64,000 bases of DNA from Chitinophagaceae bacterium (GTDB lineage Bacteria > Bacteroidota > Bacteroidia > Chitinophagales > Chitinophagaceae), in NCBI GenBank assembly GCA_016702745.1, contig JADJDJ010000002.1, forward strand, positions 992,001-1,056,000, given 5' to 3'. The position numbers were made by a program, and so were the translations under genes. A model generated the notes under the pieces. The model saw only the letters and a program-made list of their open reading frames with translations, did no database searches and was not told the origin of the DNA. Of the stretch, positions 26,705-35,799 are shown piece by piece. Each line of letters starts with the position of its first letter. Position 1 is the first letter of the stretch.

Positions 26705-29002
26705 TCAATGTGATTGTTTCAGTACCGTTTTTCTGAGTGTCTTTTCTTCTGCGATCACACGGAGATAATATATACCGACTGGCAATTGATCTGTGTCGAC
26801 TAATTCCAGCTTATTAGGACCCTGGCTAACCGTATACTCCCGGCTGCGGACCACTCTGCCGGCTGCATCCACCAGTTCTGCCCTTGCTTTACCGGCACGG
26901 GTAAACAATACATCAAAGCTCAACCGGGAACTGAAGGGATTGATCACAGATAAAAACATCAATGGCCGGTTTTCATCTCCCAGCAGGATGGTTCTGGAAA
27001 CAGTGGACTGGCCGGAGAGGTTCTTCATTACTATACGATAGTACACCCGTTCATTGCCATTGATGTTCATGTTTATAAAAGAATAGTGATTCGCAGGGAC
27101 TGTAATATTATTGGATCCTTCAATAATGCCAATTAATTGAAAGTTGAGACCGTCATTACTTTTTTGTACTTCAAATATCAGCGGTTCATTTTCTGTTTCG
27201 GTAATCCATTCGAGCAGGTGCGTTGTTCCGTTATTTTTCCCCGTAAAGCGAAGAAATTTTGCTGCCAGTGGTACATCACAATCAATGACCTGAATGGTGA
27301 CGATGCTACCCTGATCGGTAAAGCTGCATAATGGATCCGTCAGATTGGCCAGGGTTGTTGATGTCACCAAGCGGTACATATCGCCGTTATTGGCCGCCTG
27401 TGTTTGCCCCGGGGGAACAATATAGGTGCTGACATATTCCCATTCGGTTCCATTCCAGTAAGGAACAATGGGTCCGGCCGGAGCAGTAACATCAACCCAG
27501 TTTACTCCGCCATCTGTACTCCGCTGCCATTTGTAATACACGTAGTTGTTATAAAATGATCGTACGGTATCGGTCATGGTCAGGATATTGCTGTCGCAAA
27601 CAATCGGGGTGGTATTCGGTGTATAAATCATGCTGGGGGAACAGGTCGCTACGGCAATATCATCCAGTGCCCAGTCATTACCGCCTCCTCCGGGTGCGTT
27701 ATTAAAATATTTAAGGGTGAAGCTGGTTTGGGCCGGACCGGTTAAATAAGTAAACCCTTTTTTAACCCAGGTACCTGTGTAAAGAATATTCCCGGTGGTA
27801 TAATAGTCAATACCGTTTACTTCAAATGTAATATTAGGTGCCACACCGGATGAGTCGCCCGGGCCGGTGGGAATATAGTATGGCGGACCAGTGCTGCTGG
27901 TGGCTGCCTTACCGTTTGAATCAGAACCGCATTTGGAACAAATATTCCGCATCCAGCAGGATATTTCATAAAAAGTATTCGGGCATAAACCGGTAATGGT
28001 TTGCTGAAAAGCAGAGTCAATCCGGTAAGCAGCATTCACAACCAGCATATAACCGGCATTAGGATTTGCTGCAGTATCAGCAGGCGGATTTCCCGCTGAA
28101 GGGGAAGCGGCACCGGTATGATCTCCGATTATATCCCATAATTGAAATACCCGGTGTGTGGGAGAGGATGCATCAGGGATGGCCCATGCGTTTGATGTGG
28201 TATAATTAGTACGGGTGGATGTATTATTCGCAATTCCGTAATTATAGTCATTCGGATTATTAGTGGTAAAAACCTGGTAGGTATATCCGGTGGGTACATT
28301 GGTGGAAGAACCCCTGTTGCGTGGCCGCCCGCTGCCAAATGTACCATTGAACTCAGTACCCAGGGCATTGGTGCCTACTGTATTTGAACAAATACTATAA
28401 TTAGTATAAACAGCAATAGTGTTAGAGGGAAATGTAAAGGTGGCAATGGCAGAAGAACCGTTTTTATATGTCATATTACCACCACCGGAACTGATAAAAG
28501 CACCATTCGCAGCAGTTACCCGAACACGGAATGAAGCAATCATGATACAGGTGTTTCCAAAATTGGATGGCTTATGTGAATTGGCTACGCGGCCCCTTCG
28601 GAATGCAGTAGCTGGTGCGGCTGCACCATTAAAACCCAGATGAATTGTGACATTGCTTCCGGTGATCCATCCCGGATCATCTCCGTATCCATCTGTAAAC
28701 TGTTTGTAAATTTTTCCTTCGTTGGTGAGCACCCGGATAGTACCCGTAATAAAACTGGTACCGGCAGGAACGGCATCCTGATAACGGCAGCTATCATATG
28801 TTCCTGAGCGAACGACAAGTGAAGCCCTGATCTCCAGCGTATCTCCTGTCTCCACTGTTCCGCCATTCAATCCCTTGGTAACATTGATATAACTTTTCCC
28901 GAAATCAATATTTTGAGAAAACAGTTGGTATCCTGTTATTAACTGCAAAATAGTGAAGACAAAAAACTGGATGACGGATTTTTTTGTCACTGGTTTTTTC
29001 AT
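26705..29002 (-). CDS. Secreted protein with T9SS C-terminal sorting domain
   Basis: About 765 residues from ATG 29002 (MKKPVTKKSVIQFFVFTILQLITGYQLFSQ, signal peptide). Residues 25-190 look like a DUF11-type conserved repeat (VETGDTLEIRASLVVRSG, DAVPAGTSFITGTIRV). Middle: a carbohydrate-binding/jelly-roll-like region (about 330-470; FYEISCWMRNICSKCGSDS, NDWALDDIAVATCSP). C-terminus: the type A T9SS sorting domain (LSVINPFSSRLSFDVLFTRAGKARAELVDAAGRVV ... GIYYLRVIAEEKTLRKTVLK). It is exported to the cell surface or medium. Function unknown; domain layout suggests adhesion or glycan binding. Divergent from the sugar dehydrogenase gene. Confidence 0.85.
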   Translation of the reverse strand: MKKPVTKKSVIQFFVFTILQLITGYQLFSQNIDFGKSYINVTKGLNGGTVETGDTLEIRASLVVRSGTYDSCRYQDAVPAGTSFITGTIRVLTNEGKIYKQFTDGYGDDPGWITGSNVTIHLGFNGAAAPATAFRRGRVANSHKPSNFGNTCIMIASFRVRVTAANGAFISSGGGNMTYKNGSSAIATFTFPSNTIAVYTNYSICSNTVGTNALGTEFNGTFGSGRPRNRGSSTNVPTGYTYQVFTTNNPNDYNYGIANNTSTRTNYTTSNAWAIPDASSPTHRVFQLWDIIGDHTGAASPSAGNPPADTAANPNAGYMLVVNAAYRIDSAFQQTITGLCPNTFYEISCWMRNICSKCGSDSNGKAATSSTGPPYYIPTGPGDSSGVAPNITFEVNGIDYYTTGNILYTGTWVKKGFTYLTGPAQTSFTLKYFNNAPGGGGNDWALDDIAVATCSPSMIYTPNTTPIVCDSNILTMTDTVRSFYNNYVYYKWQRSTDGGVNWVDVTAPAGPIVPYWNGTEWEYVSTYIVPPGQTQAANNGDMYRLVTSTTLANLTDPLCSFTDQGSIVTIQVIDCDVPLAAKFLRFTGKNNGTTHLLEWITETENEPLIFEVQKSNDGLNFQLIGIIEGSNNITVPANHYSFINMNINGNERVYYRIVMKNLSGQSTVSRTILLGDENRPLMFLSVINPFSSRLSFDVLFTRAGKARAELVDAAGRVVRSREYTVSQGPNKLELVDTDQLPVGIYYLRVIAEEKTLRKTVLKQSH

Positions 29003-29174
29003 GGATGGATTTTCAGCCAATGGCTGAATAACATGCTAAAATTAGATCAATCAGTCGCGCAAATCAATAGGAAATAGCACCTAATTTTCCCTTAGTTATC
29101 GGTTCAAAATACTACATGAAAACTCCTATTGCATTTTGCAGGTTTACCGGGTATTTTTAGTTTCAAATCCAGAC

Positions 29175-30907
29175 ATGAAAAAAACCATCGTAAATATTGG
29201 CAAGTTTGTAGCTACTGTGTCCTCCTGAATTTATTTCAGCAGGCCTGTGCACAAGCTGAGCCTTTTAGCAGCACACAACTGGTGCCCTCCTCTACTTTTA
29301 ATTTTCCTTATGAGATTACTTATGGCCCAAATGATTCTTTGTGGGTAACAGAGCGTGTGGGGAAAAGGGTAGTGGTAGTAAGTCCGGTGAACGGTGGCAG
29401 GAGAACGGTACTGAATCTTTCTGGGGTTGTGTATCAGTCAGCCGGCCAGGATGGTTTAATGGGGCTGACTATACATCCGCAATTCGGACTGGGAACCGGA
29501 GAAGATTTTGTTTACCTGGCTTACACTTATGATAACGATCCAGGCATACCCGTACAAAGACGGACAAAGATTACGAGGTACACCTACACGCTTGGTAGTA
29601 CCTGCGTATTAAATCCTGCATCCGCCTTTGATCTGATCAGCGGGTTGCAGGGTAGCAACGATCATAATTCCGGCCGGTTGAAAATAGGGCCGGATCTGAA
29701 ATTATATTATACCATCGGTGACCAGGGCTATAATCAGTTTGCAAATATGTGCGGTATTATCCGTTCTCTTGATTTGCCCACGGCTGCAGAAGTAGCTGCC
29801 AATGATTATACCAAGTACCAGGGAAAAATTTTACGCATGAACCTGGATGGTACCATCCCGGCAGATAATCCGCTGATTGATCCGGACCAGGCCGGACCTG
29901 AAGCTGCAGCAAGAAGTCATATTTTTTCTTATGGGCACCGGAATCCGCAGGGGCTCATCTTTGCTCCGGATGGAAAACTCTATGCGGATGAACACGGCCC
30001 TAAATCAGATGATGAAATCAACCTGGTTACAGCAGGAAAGAATTATGGATGGCCCCGGATTGCCGGCTATAATGATAATGCTGCTTATGTATACGGACAA
30101 TGGGGATCTTCTACTCCTACCCCCTGTGGATCGCTTTCGTATAGCGATTATACCATCCCGGCGTCCGTTCCGCAATACCAGGAAAGCACCTATAGCCATC
30201 CCGATTTAACGGACCCGTTGAAAACAATTTATACGGTGCCTACCGGCTATAATTTCCAGGATCCGGCCTGCCTCGGAAATTATTTTATTTGCTGGCCTAC
30301 TATTGGCCCTTCCAGTCTGGATATTTATACAAAGGGACTGGGTGGTATTCCTGGTTGGTCCAATTCTCTGTTGGTAACCAGTTTAAAAAGAGGGAGTGTA
30401 ATAAGATACCAGTTGAGTACAGATGGATTAACCATTCCTGGCTCCTGTATTGAATACTGGAACACTACCAACCGTTTCAGGGATATCGCCATTCACCCAT
30501 CAGGCACAGAATTTTATGTAATTACTGATAATTCAGGATCCACATCCGGTCCCAGTTCGGGTTATACCAATACATTGGATAACCCGGGTACCATTATGAA
30601 ATATACTTACACAGGCATATTACTTCCGTTGAATGAAGAGGAAAGGAATCCTGTCAGGGTTACTGATATGGTAAAGGTTTATCCAAATCCTGCTACCAAT
30701 CATATCAATATACAGGGGAAACGTGCCTTGCAGAAACCACTCAGGGTGCAGTTGTACAGTATGTCTTCGGTGCTGGTAAAAGAAGTAACCAGTTTCAAAA
30801 ATGAATTCAGCATCAATATAGCGGCTATGCCAGCAGGAGTGTACCTGTTGAAATTATATAATGGCAACGGGATGGAAGTACAAACAGAAAAAATAGTGAA
30901 GTACTGA
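29175..30907 (+). CDS. PQQ-dependent sugar dehydrogenase-like protein with T9SS domain, frameshifted at 5' end
   Basis: The long frame from 29129 lacks a signal peptide, but ATG 29175 opens another frame reading MKKTIVNIGKFVATV. A one-base shift near 29213-29226 joins it to LLNLFQQACAQAEPFSS, giving a normal signal peptide. Mature part: a six-bladed soluble glucose/sorbosone dehydrogenase-type propeller (GQDGLMGLTIHPQFG, HNSGRLKIGPDLKLYYTIGDQG, SYGHRNPQGLIFAPDGKLYADEHGPKSDDEINLV). C-terminus: T9SS type A domain (VKVYPNPATNHINIQGK ... PAGVYLLKLYNGNG). It likely oxidises a sugar with a PQQ cofactor at the surface (family knowledge). A terminator follows at 30941. Confidence 0.83.
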
Positions 30908-30940
30908 AGTCGTTTGCAAAGCTTGAGTGGCTACCAAAGC

Positions 30941-30967
30941 AAAACCCCCTCACGGGGGTTTTGTTTT
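30941..30967 (+). terminator. Rho-independent terminator
   Basis: Perfect 9-bp stem AAAACCCCC / GGGGGTTTT, loop TCAC, then TTGTTTT. Confidence 0.85.
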
Positions 30968-30998
30968 AGTTATGCTCAGGGTTTAAACGGATACTATT

Positions 30999-31190
30999 TT
31001 AACCACGCGAAAAGTTTTTACGCCACTGACTTTCCTGGATATAACGGATCGCGGCCAGGCGGTCAGAAATGGCCATTCGTACTACACGACCATTCAGTCC
31101 TGAAGTACCGGAAAGCACAGACTTTAAATAAGGTGATTTTTCTTCCTTTTTTGTTGTCGCAACAACAGGAACTGGTTCGTTCTGTTTCAT
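30999..31190 (-). CDS. Possible small hypothetical protein
   Basis: 63 residues from ATG 31190 (MKQNEPVPVVATTKKEEKSPY...), ending SQWRKNFSRG. It has a polar N-terminus, then a basic helix-like stretch (RVVRMAISDRLAAIRYI). It is the only plausible frame in the 455-base gap between the sugar dehydrogenase and fumC, and lies downstream of fumC on the same strand. No family recognised; the evidence is composition only. Confidence 0.3.
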   Translation of the reverse strand: MKQNEPVPVVATTKKEEKSPYLKSVLSGTSGLNGRVVRMAISDRLAAIRYIQESQWRKNFSRG

Positions 31191-31362
31191 AGTAGGACTT
31201 TTTTGGTTAACAGGATAATGGATCAATTGTTCATACAAGGTAATACGATTCGTTTTCCGGATACAAATATTTCCCCGGGAAAATTCAGTTCGGGGGGTAA
31301 AATTTCATCTTTTACGATAGGAAAATTACCTGATTTCCGCCTCAGTCAATGCTGCATAAGTG
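31191..31362. other. Intergenic, nothing recognised
   Basis: Between the possible small ORF and the fumC stop. No hairpin, promoter match or conserved frame stands out. Confidence 0.4.
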
Positions 31363-32760
31363 TTAAATCTTACCCACCATTTTAGCCGGTATCACCCATT
31401 GGTCAAACTCCTCCGGTGTTACGTAACCGAGCTGAACCGCCATTTCTTTCAGTGTGGTGCCCTGTTTATGTGCTTTTTGAGCGATTTCCGCGGCTTTATA
31501 GTAGCCGATCTTAGTGTTCAGGGATGTCACCAGCATCAGGGAATTCTCAACATGCTTCCGGATATTGGCTTCGATGGGTTCAATTCCAACCGCACATCTG
31601 TCATTAAAGGACACACAACCATCGCCAATCAGCCTGGCACTATGCAGGAAATTATAAATCATCACCGGTTTGAAAACATTCAGTTCAAAATGACCATTGG
31701 CACCGCCAATATTGATGGCCACATCATTTCCCAATACCTGCGCGGCGATCATGGTGAGCGCCTCACATTGGGTGGGGTTTACTTTTCCGGGCATAATGGA
31801 GGATCCGGGTTCATTATCCGGAATAAAAATTTCCCCGATACCACTTCTAGGACCGGAAGAAAGCATCCGGATATCATTGGCGATTTTCATCAGACTTACC
31901 GCCACTGTTTTTAAGGCACCATGGGCTTCAACAATCGCATCATGTGCGGCCAGGGATTCAAATTTATTTTCCGCCGTTACAAATGGAAGTCCTGTTAATT
32001 TGGCAATATGTTTCGCTACATTTTCTGAATATCCTTCTGGGGTATTGATCCCGGTACCCACCGCCGTGCCACCCAGGGCCAGCTCACTTAAATGAGACAG
32101 TGTATTTTTAATCGCCTTCATGCCATGATCCAGTTGGGATACATAACCGCTGAATTCCTGTCCCAGGGTCAGGGGGGTAGCATCCATGAAATGGGTTCTG
32201 CCGATCTTCACCACTTTCATGTATTTTTTACTCTTAGCCGCCAGCGTATCCCGGAGTTTCTTAATACCAGGAAGTGTGGTTTCCACCAGGATCTTATAGG
32301 CGGCAATATGCATGGCCGTGGGGAAAGTATCATTGGAAGACTGTGATTTGTTAACGTCATCATTGGGATGAAGGAATTTTTCTTTATCAGTCAGCTGTCC
32401 ACCTTTTAATACATGGCCGCGATAAGCGATGACTTCGTTTACATTCATATTGCTTTGGGTACCGCTACCGGTTTGCCATACCACCAGCGGGAATGCATCA
32501 TCCAGTTTTCCTTTCAGGATCTCATCACAAACCTTGCCGATCAGTACCGATTTGTTTTTAGGTAAAACACCCGCTTCCTGATTGGTGATGGCAGCCGCTT
32601 TTTTCAGATACGCAAAAGCACGGATGATTTCTTTGGGCATCCGGTTAATATCCTGGGCGATTTTGAAATTATCAATACTGCGCTGGGTTTGTGCACCATA
32701 ATAAGCATCAACAGGTACTTTTACCTCGCCCATGGTGTCTTTTTCAATCCTGAATTCCAT
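31363..32760 (-). CDS. fumC: Fumarate hydratase class II
   Basis: 465 residues, standard length. Interconverts fumarate and malate in the TCA cycle without an Fe-S cluster. Family motifs: VWQTGSGTQSNMNVNEV, GRTHFMDATPLTLGQE and the catalytic-serine loop SGPRSGIGEIFIPDNEPGSSIMPGKVNPTQCE. The N-terminus MEFRIEKDTMGEVKVPVDAYYGAQTQRS is typical, which supports this ATG. A TAnnTTTG element lies 82 bp upstream (32842-32849 on the minus strand). Single-gene unit. Confidence 0.97.
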   Translation of the reverse strand: MEFRIEKDTMGEVKVPVDAYYGAQTQRSIDNFKIAQDINRMPKEIIRAFAYLKKAAAITNQEAGVLPKNKSVLIGKVCDEILKGKLDDAFPLVVWQTGSGTQSNMNVNEVIAYRGHVLKGGQLTDKEKFLHPNDDVNKSQSSNDTFPTAMHIAAYKILVETTLPGIKKLRDTLAAKSKKYMKVVKIGRTHFMDATPLTLGQEFSGYVSQLDHGMKAIKNTLSHLSELALGGTAVGTGINTPEGYSENVAKHIAKLTGLPFVTAENKFESLAAHDAIVEAHGALKTVAVSLMKIANDIRMLSSGPRSGIGEIFIPDNEPGSSIMPGKVNPTQCEALTMIAAQVLGNDVAINIGGANGHFELNVFKPVMIYNFLHSARLIGDGCVSFNDRCAVGIEPIEANIRKHVENSLMLVTSLNTKIGYYKAAEIAQKAHKQGTTLKEMAVQLGYVTPEEFDQWVIPAKMVGKI

Positions 32761-32841
32761 ATTTAACAGGTTTTATAAAGTCTTTATAAAATTTTTATGC
32801 GTTACCGGCATTGACTGCCATTGGTTTAGCGTTTGGTGCCG

Positions 32842-32849
32842 CAAAGGTA
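32842..32849 (-). promoter_or_regulatory. -7 promoter element of fumC
   Basis: Reads TACCTTTG on the minus strand, an exact TAnnTTTG match. Confidence 0.5.
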
Positions 32850-33019
32850 GGCCAATACCCGGATCAGATAAATGATTTTCGGTTTTTATAGTTCAGATTC
32901 CCTCATTAAATTGCCATTGCAAAAACCCTGGCCCGGATCATCCCCGCCGCTGTTGCTGCCCTTCTTTCCTTTGTAAAACCGGGATATACCAAATTCTTGA
33001 GACAGGTTAAGCTACTTGA

Positions 33020-34114
33020 ATGAAAAAAATTCTGGGGTTCGCATTTTTGTTGATCAGTACTGTCTGCTTTGCCCAGCAGCAGACGCAAAATATTATCATC
33101 ATCACCACGGATGGCTTTCGTTGGCAGGAAGTATTCAAAGGAATGGATACTGCTATTGCCAACCGTTCTGAATGGAATGAAGGTGACAGCAGTTATATAT
33201 TTGAACATTACTGGCACCCTGATCCGCAGGAAAGAAGAAAAAAGCTGATGCCTTTTTTATGGTCAACCATCGCCAAAAAAGGGCAGGTTTTTGGCAATCG
33301 GGATCTGGATTGCCGGATGGATAATGCCAACCCCTATTGGTTCAGTTATCCCGGATACAATGAAATCTTTACCGGTTTTCCGGATACTGCGATCAATTCA
33401 AATAGTTTTCCTCCAAATCCGCATGTGACGGTGCTGGAATTCCTGAACCGGCAAAAAGGATTGCAAAACCGGGTGGCCGCTTTTGGCGCCTGGGAAGCTT
33501 TCGACCGGATTTTAAATGAAGAAAGAAGTGGTATACCTGTTATTTCCGGAATGAATCCTACCGGTGGTAAAACTCAAACGGTCATCGAGAAAAAACTGAA
33601 TAAAATGCTGGCGGATGCATACAAACCCTGGCATAACGAAGAATGTTTTGATCTTTTTACCCATCATGCAGCCCTGGAATGGCTGAAAACAAGAAAACCA
33701 AGAGTCCTTTATATTGCTTACGGAGAAACCGATGAATGGGCACATGCGGGTAAGTACCGTTCTTATCTGGATGCAGGCAAACAGGTAGATACCTGGATCA
33801 AAGAACTCTGGGATTTTGTACAAAGCGATCCGCAATACCGGAATAAAACCACGATCCTGATCACCACTGATCATGGAAGAGGGGACCTCATTAAAAAAGA
33901 ATGGACCAGTCATAACAATAAAATCCAGGACGCCCATGAAATCTGGATGGCGGTGTTGGGACCTGATACCCCGGTCCGTGAGGAAGTAAAAGGGCCGGTG
34001 CAACTTTACCAGCAACAAATCGCTCAAACCATTGCCCGGTTGATGGGTAAAACCTATACGGCCCAACATCCGATCGCTGATCCTATACTGTACGTATTTA
34101 AAATGAAAAAATAA
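33020..34114 (+). CDS. Secreted alkaline phosphatase-superfamily hydrolase
   Basis: 364 residues. Signal peptide MKKILGFAFLLISTVCFAQ. AP-superfamily metal sites: IIIITTDGFRWQEVF near the N-terminus (first Asp, with the usual Thr/Ser nucleophile position nearby), YGETDEWAHAGKY (Asp and His) and LITTDHGRGD (Asp-His). It resembles the type I phosphodiesterase/sulfatase-like group annotated as alkaline phosphatase family protein in Bacteroidota. The substrate is not clear; phosphoester or sulfoester are both possible. The fucosidase follows after 10 bp, suggesting a two-gene unit acting on decorated glycans (inference). Confidence 0.8.
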   Translation: MKKILGFAFLLISTVCFAQQQTQNIIIITTDGFRWQEVFKGMDTAIANRSEWNEGDSSYIFEHYWHPDPQERRKKLMPFLWSTIAKKGQVFGNRDLDCRMDNANPYWFSYPGYNEIFTGFPDTAINSNSFPPNPHVTVLEFLNRQKGLQNRVAAFGAWEAFDRILNEERSGIPVISGMNPTGGKTQTVIEKKLNKMLADAYKPWHNEECFDLFTHHAALEWLKTRKPRVLYIAYGETDEWAHAGKYRSYLDAGKQVDTWIKELWDFVQSDPQYRNKTTILITTDHGRGDLIKKEWTSHNNKIQDAHEIWMAVLGPDTPVREEVKGPVQLYQQQIAQTIARLMGKTYTAQHPIADPILYVFKMKK

Positions 34115-34124
34115 TCTAGACCAG

Positions 34125-35543
34125 ATGAAATCAATTTGTTTGTCCATTTTATTATTATCTGCCACCGCCCTCTTTGCACAAGACTACAATGATCTGCCCG
34201 TTCCTTCCAAAAAGCAGCTCGACTGGCATGATACCGAGTATTATATCTTCATGCATTTTGGTCCAAATACCTTTACCGGTAAAGAATGGGGAGAGGGAAC
34301 AGAACCGGAAGATATATTTAATCCCGCTCAGCTCGACTGCCGGCAGTGGTGCCGTATTGCCAAGGAATCAGGTGCCAAAGCCATTATCATCACAGCCAAA
34401 CACCATGATGGATTTTGTTTATGGCCCAGCAAATATTCCAAACATACAGTGAGAGAAAGCAAGTGGAAGAATGGCAAGGGGGATGTATTAAAAGAACTCT
34501 CTCAGGCCTGCAAAGAGTACGGGCTCAAATTCGGTGTATATCTTTCTCCCTGGGACCGGAACCATCCCGATTATGGCACGCCCAAATACAATGATGTATT
34601 TGTAAACATGATGAAAGAAATATTTCAGAACTACGGCCCTGTTTGGGAAATGTGGTGGGATGGTGCAAATGGAGAAGGGCCCAATGGAAAAAGACAGGTA
34701 TATGACTGGAAGCGTTTTGAAAATACTGTGAAGCAATATTCACCCAAGACCGTTGTGTTCAGTGATATTGGTCCGGATGTGCGCTGGGTGGGAAATGAAA
34801 ATGGTATTGCCGGTAACCCGAACTGGAATTTTCTGGATACGGTTGGTTTTAAAAGAGGTTTGGGTGCTCCACCCACTGATACCCTGAACCGGGGTAATTA
34901 CTGGGGCAAGGCTTGGATGGGAGCCGAATGTGATGTGAGTATCCGTCCGGGCTGGTTCTGGAGAGAATCAGAAAACGAAAAAGTAAAAACGCCGCAGCAG
35001 TTATTTGATATTTATCTGAAATCAATCGGCCGGGGAGCAAACCTCCTCTTGAATGTTCCGCCGGATCCGAGAGGTTTGATCCATCCGGCAGATTCAATGG
35101 CACTAACCGGATTTAAAAAATTGCGGGATGAGAGTTTTGCCGAGAACCTGCTGAAAACTGCGAATACTTTTTACCAGTTCAGCCGGAAGGAATTACCTGA
35201 AGAAAAAATAACCCTGCGTTCGATGGATAAGGAGAACCAGTCTTATACCGTTAACCTGCAGAATTTTATTGTGGAGATGGCACAACCCACCAAGATCAAC
35301 TGTATTATTCTCCGCGAAGCCATTCACCTGGGACAAACCATCCGCAGTTTCCGTATCGTGATGAATAATGGTAAAAAAGTAGTGAAGGAAATCAGCGGCA
35401 GCAGTGTGGGCAGAAAGAGAATCCTGACATTTAAACCGGCGACCATTACTTCTTTTACTGTTTATCTGGAAGATGCCAAGGGAATGGATAATGTTATAAA
35501 TGTTACGGCTTATCTGATGGATGAGAAGCTGATTGAAAAGTAA
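34125..35543 (+). CDS. Alpha-L-fucosidase (GH29)
   Basis: 472 residues. Signal peptide MKSICLSILLLSATALFAQ. The GH29 barrel is clear: YYIFMHFGPNTFTGKEWG, AIIITAKHHDGFCLWPSKYS, FGVYLSPWDRNHPDYG, and the nucleophile Asp179 in EMWWDGANGEG. Residues about 345-472 form a C-terminal beta-sandwich (YTVNLQNFIVEMAQPTKINCIILREAIHLGQTI...ITSFTVYLEDAKG). Removes terminal fucose from glycans in the periplasm or outside. No susCD pair lies nearby, so this is not a full polysaccharide-utilisation locus. A C-rich/G-rich repeat starts just after the stop. Confidence 0.92.
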   Translation: MKSICLSILLLSATALFAQDYNDLPVPSKKQLDWHDTEYYIFMHFGPNTFTGKEWGEGTEPEDIFNPAQLDCRQWCRIAKESGAKAIIITAKHHDGFCLWPSKYSKHTVRESKWKNGKGDVLKELSQACKEYGLKFGVYLSPWDRNHPDYGTPKYNDVFVNMMKEIFQNYGPVWEMWWDGANGEGPNGKRQVYDWKRFENTVKQYSPKTVVFSDIGPDVRWVGNENGIAGNPNWNFLDTVGFKRGLGAPPTDTLNRGNYWGKAWMGAECDVSIRPGWFWRESENEKVKTPQQLFDIYLKSIGRGANLLLNVPPDPRGLIHPADSMALTGFKKLRDESFAENLLKTANTFYQFSRKELPEEKITLRSMDKENQSYTVNLQNFIVEMAQPTKINCIILREAIHLGQTIRSFRIVMNNGKKVVKEISGSSVGRKRILTFKPATITSFTVYLEDAKGMDNVINVTAYLMDEKLIEK

Positions 35544-35586
35544 GCCCCCATCCCCTTGCGCAGCATCCTGTGGAAAAGGGGGGGGG
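35544..35586 (+). repeat. Stop-codon-abutting repeat, copy 2
   Basis: Begins immediately after the fucosidase stop. A core of about 30 bp (CCCCTTGCGCAGCATCC..., ending TGTGGAAAAGGGG) recurs, inverted, at 41360-41401 after another stop codon. The ends can pair (CCCCTT / AAGGGG). Confidence 0.7.
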
Positions 35587-35799
35587 TGAAGAGCGGTCCA
35601 GGCCCGCCGTGGTTTAAAATCTGTCACCCAGAGCTTGTAAAAGGGTAGTGCTTTCGGGTTTTGGGTAATTTGAGTTTTTCGAAGTAAGGCAAGTGTGGCA
35701 GGAATGAATAATGAAAATTGACATTCATTAAGCTGTACTCAACGGTTACCTGTATACGACTCCACATCAAAATGAAGTCAGCAAAAAATATTAGCGGAA

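Noticed and set aside
31360..31914. Plus-strand frame of 184 residues
   Set aside because: Antisense of fumC with no family resemblance.
35544..35799. Transposon end or direct repeats marking insertion of the helicase gene
   Set aside because: I compared the left and right flanks by eye and found no target duplication or inverted ends; only the dispersed stop-codon repeat is there.
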